A DNA stretch of 64,000 bases from Flavobacteriaceae bacterium (lineage in GTDB: Bacteria; Bacteroidota; Bacteroidia; Flavobacteriales; Flavobacteriaceae): assembly GCA_028279515.1 (NCBI GenBank), contig JANQNQ010000005.1:362366-426365 (forward strand). The letters are read 5' to 3'. Of this stretch, positions 17,999 through 26,523 are shown piece after piece. The notes under the pieces were generated by a model. The model searched no databases, was not told the origin of the DNA, and saw nothing but the letters and a program-made list of their open reading frames with translations. A program made the position numbers and the translations under genes. Numbering within the stretch: position 1 is the stretch's first letter; each line of letters opens with the position of its first letter.

Positions 17999-20900
17999 AT
18001 GTTTTTAAAACTCATAAAATTCGAATCGTGGTATCAGTCCAGGCAGCGTGCTTTTTTATTGTTTTCATTGTTGTTTACCCTTTTTGGGTATCAGATAGGA
18101 GGTCAAGGATTTGCTCCTGCCAAAGTGCTTTTTAATTCCGGATACCAACTCAATTACTATACTGGTATATTTACCCTTGGAAGTGTATTTATCATCATGT
18201 TCTTCTGTATTAGTGCCATATTGAGAGACACTCAGCATCAGATGGACCAGATCATATATAGCACTGCTTTGCAAAAGCAGCATTTTTTTATCAGTAGATT
18301 CTTAGGTGCCTTTGTATTCAGTGTATTGGCCTTTAGCACCTTTCTTGTCGGATTTGCCGTAGGAACCTTGTCTCCGACCTTAGACCCCTCAAGACTTGCT
18401 CCCTTTAATATGTTGGACTACCTCTGGACGTTTTGTGTAGTGGTTTTGCCCAATATTTTTATCTGTACGGCCCTTGTTTTTTCGATAGCAATACTCTCAA
18501 AGAATCGTGTGGCCACTTACACCAGTGCTGTCATGATCTATGTGTTGTATTGGGTGTGTTCCATCTTCTTAAATTCGCCTTTATTGGCAAATGCCACACC
18601 AGCAAGCCCAGAAAGTTTGACCATTGCTGCCTTGAGTGACCCTTTTGGGCTTTCGGCCTTTTTTGAACAAACGCAATACTGGACGCCTCATGAAAAAAAT
18701 ACACGGTTGATTTCCCTTACGGGGAATTACCTCTGGAACAGACTTATTTGGACATCTTTGGCACTGACCGTTCTTACGTTTACCTATACTCGCTTCTCGT
18801 TTCGAAAATTGAAGCAACGAGCCAAAAAGAATGCTGAGAACAAAGCGGAAGCTGTAGCCCAAATAAACTATACACCAAGGGATACTGCTCAAAATATGAA
18901 GAGCCAGGTGCAGACCTTCCTTTCCTTGCTGCGACAAGATATAAAGAGCACTTTTAGAAGTTTGCCTTTTATCGGAGTCATGCTCGTTTGGATGGTGATC
19001 ATCGTTATCGAGATCTATACAAGAATTGCACAAGGAGGAAGCTATGACGATAGTTGGTACCCCATGACTCACTTGCTCATTGAACAACTCTTGGACCCAC
19101 TAGTGCCGATGGCCTTGATATTGATCGTCTTTTACAGTGCAGAATTGGTTTGGAAGGCTAGAAGCGCCCATTTTCACCCTGTGATCGATAGCGCTCCCGT
19201 ATCAAATAGCGTCTTCTTTCTATCAAAATTGACCGCCGTCGTATTGCTTCCGTTATTGCTCATTGCAGCGGGCATTATTGTTGCTGTGGTCTTTCAGCTT
19301 GGACAAACACCGATTCGCTGGAAACTCTATTTTTCCATATTTTACTTTCAAGGGGTAAGTTTGATGTTCTATGCCATCTTGGCCACATGCATACAGACCG
19401 TGGTTTCCAACAAATATGTAGGAATGGTGCTGACCTTATTGGTTGTTATGTTTTTGGGAAGTCCCTTAAGCGTTTACATTGGTATTGAACATCCCCTACT
19501 ACGTTTGGGTGCAACACCGAACGTGCCGTATACGCCTATGTTAGGCTTTGGAGGAGAGGCCGCCTCATTTCACTGGTATGCTATGTATTGGATGCTTTTA
19601 GCAGTAGTCATGATCTTATGGGTCGTCAGATTTTGGAAACGTGGAATCCTCTCTACTTTCAGTTTCCGATTTAAACGTTCCTTAATGACCTGGAATAAAA
19701 AAGCACGTTGGGCATTTTTTTCAACCCTACTATTATTTTTTGCCGTTGGAAGCGTGATTTTTTACCACACCAATGTGCTCACTGAGTATGTTTCATCTGG
19801 CGAAAGGCTAGATCGTGCCGAACAATATGAACGAAAGTTCAAGAAATATGATGTGCTCGAAGAACTTTATCCAGTGGCATTAAAGACAGAGGTAGCTCTT
19901 TTTCCGAAGCAGCAAAAATACGAAGTGATTGCTGATTATCGACTGAAGAATAAAGGTGATGTAATAGTAGATAAGGTTTTCATCTCCCCTAGACAGCCAC
20001 TAGATTCGATATGGCTCGAAAATGCAACACTGATCGAACATGATGCGACTTTTAAGACCTATTTGTTTGCTTTGGATCCACCGTTGAAACCTGGTGAGAC
20101 ACTTCAATTTCGATATACGATCACTGGCGGTACCGTGGGGTTTGATTACCAGAATGCGGTGGTCAACAACGGAAGTTATTTGATGCACTCCAATTTTGAA
20201 CCTTCTCTCGGATATCGAAACAGCTTTGAAATTCGGGATGCTAACGAACGAAAACTTCGAAGTCTGCCACCACGTGTAGAAGAGAAAGTGGGAGATGCAC
20301 ACTTGTATCAGGACGAAAGCAATAAGATTGGGCGTGTTCCTTTTGAGACCGTCGTTTCTACCAATGCTGACCAAACTGCGATTGCTCCAGGTGATCTTAT
20401 AAAAAAATGGAGTGAAGGAGACAGGAATTATTATCACTTCAAGGCTCCAAAGAAGATAGCACCTTTGTTGGGATATTTTTCTGCGGAATATTCAACAGAG
20501 CGGAAACAGCATCGTAACATTTGGATCGAACAGTATTTTCATTCAGCGCATTCCATGAATATTGCCGCTTCAACGGAAGCCGTGCAACAAACCTTGGACT
20601 ATTGTATCGATAATTTTGGTGAGTATCCCTTTGATCATTTGCGAATCGCCGAAATCCCTGGGCCACGCGGCTTTGGAGGTATGGCCATGCCAGGTACGAT
20701 CAGCATGGTAGAGGAGAATTTCTACCTGTTGGATCAACGGGACCCTGAAGTGTTCGATCTAGTAGGAAAGCGAACCATTCACGAAGTGGCCCATCAATGG
20801 TGGGGGCATATTCTGACACCAAAACAAACTGAAGGAAGCGCTATTATGATCGAAGGGTTGGCCAAATATACTGAGGCTGTCATTATGGAAAAGCATCATG

Positions 20901-21565
20901 GAAAAGGAGCGCTTCACACGTTGTCAAAGTATTCCAACAACCGCTATTTTATAGGAAGGGCTTATACTTCAGAAACTGAACCTCCTTTGTATTTAGAGGA
21001 TGGACAAGGCTATCTTCACTACGGAAAAAATTACACGGTCATGTTGGCGCTCAAAGAATTAATAGGAGAAGAAAAGATCAATAGTGTACTTAGAGACCTT
21101 ATCGAGAAGCAGAAAGATGCTGAAAGGCTAGAAACGATTTCTCTTGACTTTTTAGAAGGGCTATATAAGGTGACTCCATCAGAATATCATCAACTGATCG
21201 ACGATTGGTTTAAGCGTGTCATTACTTATGACCTTTCGGTTGTCGATGCCTCGTATGAGAAAATGTCCAACGGCCAATACAAAGTAACCGCGTCCTTCAA
21301 GACAAAACGATGGGAGACTGGTGAGAACGGAGAAATAAAGCCGATTTCGATAAATGAACCCATTCCGATAGGCATCTTTTCAAAACATCCAAAAAGAATC
21401 AAGCCCGATAAAAAAGGAATGTTATACCTAAAGCCACATCAGATTAACGAAGACACTTTTGAGTTGGAGTTCATCATCAATCAAAAACCCACATACATCA
21501 CCATTGATCCCTATGGCACCCGATCAGACAAGAATTTGATCGATAATTTGAAGTTGTTGGAATAA
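17999..21565 (+). CDS. ABC-2 permease fused to an M1 aminopeptidase
   Basis: 1188 residues. Residues about 1-600 hold a dozen hydrophobic segments in two halves, as in ABC-2 permeases. From about 640 the protein is an exported M1 metallopeptidase-like domain: GFGGMAMPGT replaces the GxMEN exopeptidase motif, and the zinc site is HEVAHQWWGH (His928, Glu929, His932) with Glu952 in MIEGLAKYTE as third ligand. Such fusions are found with LytTR regulators in Bacteroidota and are usually annotated as permease/M1 aminopeptidase. Its role is probably handling of peptides at the envelope; the substrate is unknown. Confidence 0.9.
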   Translation: MFLKLIKFESWYQSRQRAFLLFSLLFTLFGYQIGGQGFAPAKVLFNSGYQLNYYTGIFTLGSVFIIMFFCISAILRDTQHQMDQIIYSTALQKQHFFISRFLGAFVFSVLAFSTFLVGFAVGTLSPTLDPSRLAPFNMLDYLWTFCVVVLPNIFICTALVFSIAILSKNRVATYTSAVMIYVLYWVCSIFLNSPLLANATPASPESLTIAALSDPFGLSAFFEQTQYWTPHEKNTRLISLTGNYLWNRLIWTSLALTVLTFTYTRFSFRKLKQRAKKNAENKAEAVAQINYTPRDTAQNMKSQVQTFLSLLRQDIKSTFRSLPFIGVMLVWMVIIVIEIYTRIAQGGSYDDSWYPMTHLLIEQLLDPLVPMALILIVFYSAELVWKARSAHFHPVIDSAPVSNSVFFLSKLTAVVLLPLLLIAAGIIVAVVFQLGQTPIRWKLYFSIFYFQGVSLMFYAILATCIQTVVSNKYVGMVLTLLVVMFLGSPLSVYIGIEHPLLRLGATPNVPYTPMLGFGGEAASFHWYAMYWMLLAVVMILWVVRFWKRGILSTFSFRFKRSLMTWNKKARWAFFSTLLLFFAVGSVIFYHTNVLTEYVSSGERLDRAEQYERKFKKYDVLEELYPVALKTEVALFPKQQKYEVIADYRLKNKGDVIVDKVFISPRQPLDSIWLENATLIEHDATFKTYLFALDPPLKPGETLQFRYTITGGTVGFDYQNAVVNNGSYLMHSNFEPSLGYRNSFEIRDANERKLRSLPPRVEEKVGDAHLYQDESNKIGRVPFETVVSTNADQTAIAPGDLIKKWSEGDRNYYHFKAPKKIAPLLGYFSAEYSTERKQHRNIWIEQYFHSAHSMNIAASTEAVQQTLDYCIDNFGEYPFDHLRIAEIPGPRGFGGMAMPGTISMVEENFYLLDQRDPEVFDLVGKRTIHEVAHQWWGHILTPKQTEGSAIMIEGLAKYTEAVIMEKHHGKGALHTLSKYSNNRYFIGRAYTSETEPPLYLEDGQGYLHYGKNYTVMLALKELIGEEKINSVLRDLIEKQKDAERLETISLDFLEGLYKVTPSEYHQLIDDWFKRVITYDLSVVDASYEKMSNGQYKVTASFKTKRWETGENGEIKPISINEPIPIGIFSKHPKRIKPDKKGMLYLKPHQINEDTFELEFIINQKPTYITIDPYGTRSDKNLIDNLKLLE

Positions 21566-21574
21566 TTGGGAGTA

Positions 21575-22651
21575 TTATTCATAATCAACCTCAATTCGCT
21601 CCGTAAGCGGAATGCTCTGACAGCTTAATATGTATCCTTGGGCGACCTCTTTGTCGTCCAGGGCCATATTATTTTTCATATGAACTTTTCCGCTTGTCAA
21701 CTTGCACATACAGGTAGAGCAAACACCTCCTTCACAAGAATACGGTGGGTCCTGACCGGCATCAATAAGGGCTCTCAATAACGTTTTACCTTTGGGAACA
21801 TTCACTTCCAGTTTTTCTCCGTCAAGTAGGGCCGTCAGTGAAACATTGTCGAGACCTTCAACGCTATCGGAAGGTGCAGAACCACCAAAACTCTCGATAA
21901 AGATCCGTTCTGTCGGAACATCAATGTGCTGTAAGGCTTTCTTCGTGTTTTCGATCATGGTGCCAGGCCCACAAATAAAATACTCAGCGTTTTGAGCATA
22001 TGGCGGGTATTCATTGACAAACCAGTTCACACAATCTGAATCTACACGCCCTTTTCTAAATTCTTTCTGTTTTTTTGTAGACCACAAACTGCTCCAATTA
22101 CTTTTGGGACGACTCAGCGTATGTCTAATAATCAATCGTTCTGGATAAGTTTGTTGGAGCGTATCTAATTCTTCTTTGAACATAATGGCATCCCAATCTC
22201 GGTTGCCATAGACCATATGGACAAAGCTACGTTCTTCGGTAAACAAAACTGTCCTTAGTATAGACAAAATCGGGGTTATACCGCTACCTGCAGCAAAAAG
22301 ATAATAGGTCTTATAATTGTCTTTTTTAACATCAGCATAAAAACGTCCGTCGGGCGGCATCACTTCGACAAGGTCGCCGACCTTTAAAGTATCATTGATA
22401 TGATTGGAAACCAATCCGCCTTTTACTCGCTTGACACCTACTTTTAGCGGTTCTTCAAGAGCGGGAGAACTACACAAAGAGTATGAACGACGCACTTCTT
22501 CACCATTTAAGTTGAATTTAAGGGTGAGATATTGTCCAGGTTTGTAGTTGAAGGTGTCGTAAAGTTCAACAGGGACGTCAAAGGAAACCACAGTTGCGTC
22601 CTTCGTGGTTTTTTGTAGATCAATAACTTTTAAAGAATAGAACATAGTCAT
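21575..22651 (-). CDS. Ferredoxin-type oxygenase reductase (FAD, NAD(P)H, 2Fe-2S)
   Basis: 358 residues. An FAD domain has RRSYSLCSSP, the NAD(P) domain has YYLFAAGSGITPILS and FICGPGTMI, and the C-terminal plant-type 2Fe-2S domain has CEGGVCSTC with a fourth cysteine 29 residues later (ILSCQS). This is the arrangement of PaaE- or GbcB-like reductases that feed electrons to Rieske oxygenases. It lies 27 bases downstream of the Rieske oxygenase gene; the pair is a two-component oxygenase. The spacer between the genes is a period-7 repeat. Confidence 0.92.
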   Translation of the reverse strand: MTMFYSLKVIDLQKTTKDATVVSFDVPVELYDTFNYKPGQYLTLKFNLNGEEVRRSYSLCSSPALEEPLKVGVKRVKGGLVSNHINDTLKVGDLVEVMPPDGRFYADVKKDNYKTYYLFAAGSGITPILSILRTVLFTEERSFVHMVYGNRDWDAIMFKEELDTLQQTYPERLIIRHTLSRPKSNWSSLWSTKKQKEFRKGRVDSDCVNWFVNEYPPYAQNAEYFICGPGTMIENTKKALQHIDVPTERIFIESFGGSAPSDSVEGLDNVSLTALLDGEKLEVNVPKGKTLLRALIDAGQDPPYSCEGGVCSTCMCKLTSGKVHMKNNMALDDKEVAQGYILSCQSIPLTERIEVDYE

Positions 22652-22677
22652 TCAAAATTCAGCATTCAACATTTAAA
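22650..22677. repeat. Heptanucleotide-period repeat between oxygenase and reductase
   Basis: Four 7-base units ATTCAAA, ATTCAGC, ATTCAAC and ATTTAAA fill the entire spacer and touch the start codon of the reductase gene. The sequence differs from the GTYNTTR array at 14136 but has the same period. Confidence 0.6.
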
Positions 22678-22678
22678 A

Positions 22679-23875
22679 TTATTTAGAATGTTTTTCCATC
22701 CATTCCTTTACAACTTCCTGAAACTTGCTCACAGCAAATTCACCCCGCTGTGCTTGAGCACCCACACTAAACATGGGCGATTGTAGTGATTTCTGCTGTT
22801 GCTCACAGGCATAGACATCTTCCGCCATAAAATCACCTGAAGCCATAGGGTCACTAGCGTCACCTTCGTATTTACCTTTATTGCCAAAGTGCTGCCATAC
22901 CTTACTCATAGTTGATTTTGTATACTGCTTGGTAAATTCCCATTCGCTTACATTCATGACCTTGGTACGTACAGTGATCAGAGTACGATCCGGAGCCAGG
23001 GGTGTCACGTGAAACGTATTCCAAGAGCTTTCGCCCTCGGTGATTCCAATATTCGGAAATAACCACGGAACATACGCACCGATCTTATCTTCTGGAACCG
23101 AATCTATGAGTGGATAAGGACTTGCATTCTTCAAGTCATTACGATAGGCTTCAACCAATGGTTCATAAAACCAATAATGAGGCCCCGACCAACCAAATTC
23201 TGCTTTCGCATGGTCGTACATGTTCAAGGTACCTTCGTGTAAATGGGCCAAATGGTAATGGTCGATATAGTTTTCTACAATGATCTTCCAATTGGCGTTT
23301 ACTTCCTTCACATAAGCAGGCTCACCTTCTTTTTCGGAAAATTCAACTAGAGATTCGACGATATGCGGACCTAAAAAGGGTTCTACTTCGCCAAAAAACT
23401 CCATGATGCTCGGAGCATCCTTGTCTGGGTGTACAAAAAGCATTCCTTTGAAAATATCTACAGAGGCTTCGTGTAAATTCAAGCCGCATTCATGCAGTGG
23501 TTTTTTCAGTTGCGGAAATTCCTCTTCCTGCTTGGGTAAACTGATCAATTTACCTTCTAAGTCGTACGTCCAATCGTGATACGGACATGTAATGGCTTTT
23601 TTACCTTTTCCGACGGCACGTAACAATTGTGTGCCACGATGACGGCACATATTGTGAAAGGCTCTTAAACGATTATCACGTCCCTTGACAATAAAGATAT
23701 TGTTGAGTCCGGCTTGCACGCTGATATAATCTCCAGGTTGTGCTACATCTTCGACCAAACCCGCAAATTGCCAGGTCTTACTGAAAAGATGTTTCATTTC
23801 TAGATCAAACCATTCCTGCGAAGTATAGGCTTCTACAGGAAGTTTGTGCATCATATGTTGTTTTTGTATCATCAT
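22679..23875 (-). CDS. Rieske-type ring-hydroxylating or amine oxygenase, alpha subunit
   Basis: 398 residues. The Rieske 2Fe-2S site is CRH (Cys77, His79) and CPYH (Cys97, His100). The mononuclear iron site is ENYIDHYHLAHLH with Asp205, His208 and His213; Asp in EDVYACE near the C-terminus is the likely third ligand. The protein resembles choline/glycine-betaine/carnitine-type Rieske monooxygenases more than dioxygenases for aromatics, but the substrate cannot be decided. The predicted start point near 23887 has an FNR-like palindrome centred about 41 bases upstream. It is the first gene of the pair with the reductase. Confidence 0.9.
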   Translation of the reverse strand: MMIQKQHMMHKLPVEAYTSQEWFDLEMKHLFSKTWQFAGLVEDVAQPGDYISVQAGLNNIFIVKGRDNRLRAFHNMCRHRGTQLLRAVGKGKKAITCPYHDWTYDLEGKLISLPKQEEEFPQLKKPLHECGLNLHEASVDIFKGMLFVHPDKDAPSIMEFFGEVEPFLGPHIVESLVEFSEKEGEPAYVKEVNANWKIIVENYIDHYHLAHLHEGTLNMYDHAKAEFGWSGPHYWFYEPLVEAYRNDLKNASPYPLIDSVPEDKIGAYVPWLFPNIGITEGESSWNTFHVTPLAPDRTLITVRTKVMNVSEWEFTKQYTKSTMSKVWQHFGNKGKYEGDASDPMASGDFMAEDVYACEQQQKSLQSPMFSVGAQAQRGEFAVSKFQEVVKEWMEKHSK

Positions 23876-23921
23876 TATTGAATTTATAGTACAAAGGTCA
23901 TGAGTTTTAGTTTATTTCGTT

Positions 23922-23935
23922 TTGACCTACATCAA
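23922..23935 (-). promoter_or_regulatory. FNR-like operator upstream of the Rieske oxygenase
   Basis: TTGACCTACATCAA (inside the 18-base TTTTGACCTACATCAAAA) fits TTGAY-N4-ATCAA of Fnr/Anr-type regulators. Its centre (23928.5) lies about 41 bases upstream of the start point predicted from GACCTTTG at 23892-23899, as at class II activated promoters. It overlaps the stop codon of the preceding minus-strand gene. The same 18 bases recur at 24872. Confidence 0.65.
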
Positions 23936-24168
23936 AAAGTCAAATATTCGCGCATGGAATAAGCGCCCAACAAGATCCAAATCGTTACCATCGCCCAATA
24001 TAATTTTGGAGTTTCCTTCTTAGTCACAGATTCCACAAAGTGAATCTCACCACTTTGAATAACATGCAAAAGCCCCAAAAAAATAAACACTGCCCAGAAC
24101 CAATGCCAGTCAAATACGATAGCAAAAGCCATGAGCAAGAGGGCTACGACCGTTTTCCATTTTTTCAT
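23932..24168 (-). CDS. Small two-segment membrane protein (paralogue of its neighbour)
   Basis: 78 residues with two or three hydrophobic segments. KWKTVVALLLMAFAIVFDWHWFWA and KKETPKLYWAMVTIWIL align with the neighbour gene (24168-24509), so the two arose by tandem duplication. Its start overlaps that gene's stop by one base (TAATG). It is the last of three minus-strand small membrane genes between the two FNR-like operators. Function unknown. Confidence 0.7.
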   Translation of the reverse strand: MKKWKTVVALLLMAFAIVFDWHWFWAVFIFLGLLHVIQSGEIHFVESVTKKETPKLYWAMVTIWILLGAYSMREYLTF

Positions 24169-24509
24169 TAGTACGAGTATTGATTATAATCTATGAATAA
24201 AGTAGAAAGCGAATAGAGAGACATTAAGATCCAGCTAATGACAATGACCCAATAAAGTATCGGGTTCTCCTTCTTTTCAATAGGTTCAATAAAGTAGGTG
24301 ACGCCCCTAAATAGATCCGGAATGACCCAGATCAGAAACAGAATACCCCATGCCCATTGCCAATCCATTAGGATGGTAATATACATGAGAACCAATGCGA
24401 TAATAGTACGCCACTTGGTGGATCCCCTGGTATTTCCTGCAGAAACATTGGTGTTGCCACCACCCGAAGTTCGCTTGCTTAGGTCGCGAAGGTGAGATGA
24501 CTTGTTCAT
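24168..24509 (-). CDS. Small membrane protein (paralogue of its neighbour)
   Basis: 113 residues from the ATG at 24509, which leaves a 22-base gap after the previous gene; the longer frame from 24548 would overlap it. A polar Ser/Gly-rich N-terminus (about 35 residues) is followed by KWRTIIALVLMYITILMDWQWAWG and KKENPILYWVIVISWIL, matching the next gene. Two to three transmembrane segments. No known domain; the membership in an FNR-like-controlled group suggests a respiratory or redox setting. Confidence 0.7.
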   Translation of the reverse strand: MNKSSHLRDLSKRTSGGGNTNVSAGNTRGSTKWRTIIALVLMYITILMDWQWAWGILFLIWVIPDLFRGVTYFIEPIEKKENPILYWVIVISWILMSLYSLSTLFIDYNQYSY

Positions 24510-24531
24510 GGTGTGTCTTTTTCTCAAGATA

Positions 24532-24825
24532 CTAAATTTTGATTCCAAATCTTCTCAACATCTTTTTCTCCATGGCCCAGAAAAAGGAAAACTGTCCAAA
24601 TAGCCAACCAAAGACCACCAAGAATACTTGATATAGAAGAAAACTCAGTATCACAAATAGCGGATAGTACAACATATCACTGAGATTGTCTCTTGTAAGC
24701 CCCAACCACTTTAGAAGAGGTCTCCCAGCTGTGACAGAAAAAGAACCCGTTATAGAGAAAACAATTAGAATGGATAGGAGGTCTTGCCACCTGTTAATGT
24801 TCCAACGTGTCATGAGTTTTTTCAT
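24532..24825 (-). CDS. DUF6787-like membrane protein
   Basis: 97 residues starting MKKLMTRWNINRWQDL; the longer frame from 24846 would begin in front of the predicted start point (about 24839) and is rejected. Two hydrophobic segments with SITGSFSVTAGRPLLKWLGL and FWAMEKKMLRRFGI, features of DUF6787 as I remember the family. It is the first gene of the three-gene minus-strand group and has the FNR-like site 24874-24887 upstream. Confidence 0.7.
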   Translation of the reverse strand: MKKLMTRWNINRWQDLLSILIVFSITGSFSVTAGRPLLKWLGLTRDNLSDMLYYPLFVILSFLLYQVFLVVFGWLFGQFSFFWAMEKKMLRRFGIKI

Positions 24826-24873
24826 ATATGAATATTTAGAAGACAAAGGTCTATTGCTTCATGCAGACTTCTT

Positions 24874-24887
24874 TTGACCTACATCAA
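24874..24887 (-). promoter_or_regulatory. FNR-like operator for the small membrane gene group
   Basis: TTGACCTACATCAA, identical over 18 bases to the site at 23922. The centre (24880.5) lies about 41 bases upstream of the start point (about 24839) predicted from GACCTTTG at 24844-24851 on the minus strand. Confidence 0.65.
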
Positions 24888-24905
24888 AATACGCTACTAC
24901 TGATT

Positions 24906-24919
24906 TTGACATAGGTCAA
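24906..24919 (+). promoter_or_regulatory. FNR-like operator for the exported-protein operon
   Basis: TTGACATAGGTCAA is a perfect TTGAC-N4-GTCAA palindrome. The -7 box TAGTTTTG is at 24942-24949, placing the start point near 24954 and the operator centre (24912.5) about 41.5 bases upstream. It is 32 bases from the divergent operator at 24874. Confidence 0.65.
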
Positions 24920-24957
24920 ATTTTTCTGAAAAAGAGGGTCATAGTTTTGTCTCCAAG

Positions 24958-25341
24958 ATGAAGAACACATGTTACATAGGAATCTTTGCCTTGCTACTTT
25001 CATGTAGCGACTCGATGAAACCACTTTATGGAAAATGGGATGTGCAAAGTGATTACTATAAAGCCACCTATTTAATATTTGAAGAACACGATTCAGTGAA
25101 AGGAAAAGTACTTTACTATAACGACAACACCAGTATTTATAGAGAAGGAGAAGAACAAGACTTTTATGTATTCAAAGACCTAAAGAAAGAAGATGGTCAC
25201 TATGTTGATGCTATTTCGGGCGCAACAAACACGGCCGAAAAAGCCATTTCCATACAACAAAAACACCAAGACACTTTAGAAGTGATCACATATATCATGC
25301 GAAAACCCTTGTTAGAAACATGGGTTAGAAACAACAATTAA
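24958..25341 (+). CDS. Small lipoprotein of the redox operon
   Basis: 127 residues with lipobox LLLSC (Cys16). The mature protein begins SDSMKPLYGKWDVQ and has alternating beta-type segments, reminiscent of lipocalin-like or DUF2147-type proteins, but I do not recognise the family. The ATG lies only about four bases after the predicted start point, so the message may be nearly leaderless. First gene of a six-gene plus-strand operon ending at 28698. Confidence 0.7.
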   Translation: MKNTCYIGIFALLLSCSDSMKPLYGKWDVQSDYYKATYLIFEEHDSVKGKVLYYNDNTSIYREGEEQDFYVFKDLKKEDGHYVDAISGATNTAEKAISIQQKHQDTLEVITYIMRKPLLETWVRNNN

Positions 25342-25355
25342 ACTTGAATTAAACT

Positions 25356-26519
25356 ATGAAAAGATTCCTTTTGATCAGTGCTGTGGGCCTTATACTTTGC
25401 GTCGGTTCATGTGCTACTGAAGACTTAAGAAATATTGCGGGAGGAGGTGCAGTAGACCCTACGAATCCGCAGCCAGGAGAGGTCACCGAAGTGATTCCTG
25501 TAGACATCAACACCGATGGGTTTGACTTTCTTGAGAAAATGCAAGGACATTGGGTAGGAGACAATCTAGTCATCGCTACCGAATATCCATGGTTTGCATG
25601 GGATTACAGAGCCATTTCATCGTCGCACACCTTCGGAATCCATGAAGGAGGTTCTGCAGGAAACCTATTCACTTCTTTTTTTGTGACCAATTACAAAGGA
25701 AAACGAACCATTATGGCTCGTAATGGCGGAGTGCTCAACGGTATTTACCGCACTAGTTATTTTGTGATGGACAAAGTAGAAGACCGCAATGACGGAAAAT
25801 ACTATCGCCTAGTGGATGCCATTGGTGGTGATGGAATCATGTATATGGAACTTCGATTTCCGACAGGTACCGACAGTTTGTATTTTAACTCCTATACGAG
25901 CAATTTGGGAGATCGTTTGCCCAATCGCCATATGACCTTCAAAGGGAAAAAAATGCACGGTGAGTTGGCGCAGCTAGCAGCAACCGAAACTGGATTTCCG
26001 CAAAACACAGTTGAAATTGATTTTGCCAATGGTTTTAACCAATCGTACCTGTATGTGAAAGAAGGACTAACAGAGGCGAATTCTGCTACTTTTTTAGCAT
26101 TACAAAATACAAACGACGTATTCACCTTGGCGCAAGAATCGGGCGACCCCTACACCATTACGGATCATCCAAGATTGGGGTATCTACAAGTAGATGTCGA
26201 AAGAGGAAACCTCGTTCCTGCTAATCAACTACTATTGGTATACTTGTCCAGAGATCCTATCACAGACGAGAACGGATATTTCGTTCAGGACTTTGAGGCC
26301 TATGATACCTTATTGCATTTTCCGACGCTGTCTGAAGGCGAAAATCAATTCTTATTCACCTATATGCATCCAGGCACCTATTACGTGACTGTGGTGGCGG
26401 ATATGGACAATGATTTTGGACCGTCTGAAGGAGATATCACCCATAGTCGACAGATGGTCGTACTAGATGCCCTTGGACAGCAACAGATCACAATCAATAA
26501 CATTAACGTTCAAAATTAA
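25356..26519 (+). CDS. Lipoprotein of unknown function
   Basis: 387 residues with lipobox VGSC (Cys19). The mature protein has a linker rich in proline (DPTNPQPGEVTEVIP) followed by a long beta-rich domain with MQGHWVGDNLVI, and a C-terminal part LVYLSRDPITDENGYFVQ and HPGTYYVTVVADMDNDFGPSEGD that looks like a beta-sandwich with an acidic, calcium-like loop. It is 14 bases after the first lipoprotein gene and 4 bases before the haem-motif gene. Confidence 0.65.
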   Translation: MKRFLLISAVGLILCVGSCATEDLRNIAGGGAVDPTNPQPGEVTEVIPVDINTDGFDFLEKMQGHWVGDNLVIATEYPWFAWDYRAISSSHTFGIHEGGSAGNLFTSFFVTNYKGKRTIMARNGGVLNGIYRTSYFVMDKVEDRNDGKYYRLVDAIGGDGIMYMELRFPTGTDSLYFNSYTSNLGDRLPNRHMTFKGKKMHGELAQLAATETGFPQNTVEIDFANGFNQSYLYVKEGLTEANSATFLALQNTNDVFTLAQESGDPYTITDHPRLGYLQVDVERGNLVPANQLLLVYLSRDPITDENGYFVQDFEAYDTLLHFPTLSEGENQFLFTYMHPGTYYVTVVADMDNDFGPSEGDITHSRQMVVLDALGQQQITINNINVQN

Positions 26520-26523
26520 CACG

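Noticed and set aside
18581..19087. 168-codon minus-strand frame inside the permease-peptidase gene
   Set aside because: Antisense to a membrane domain; no promoter or family.
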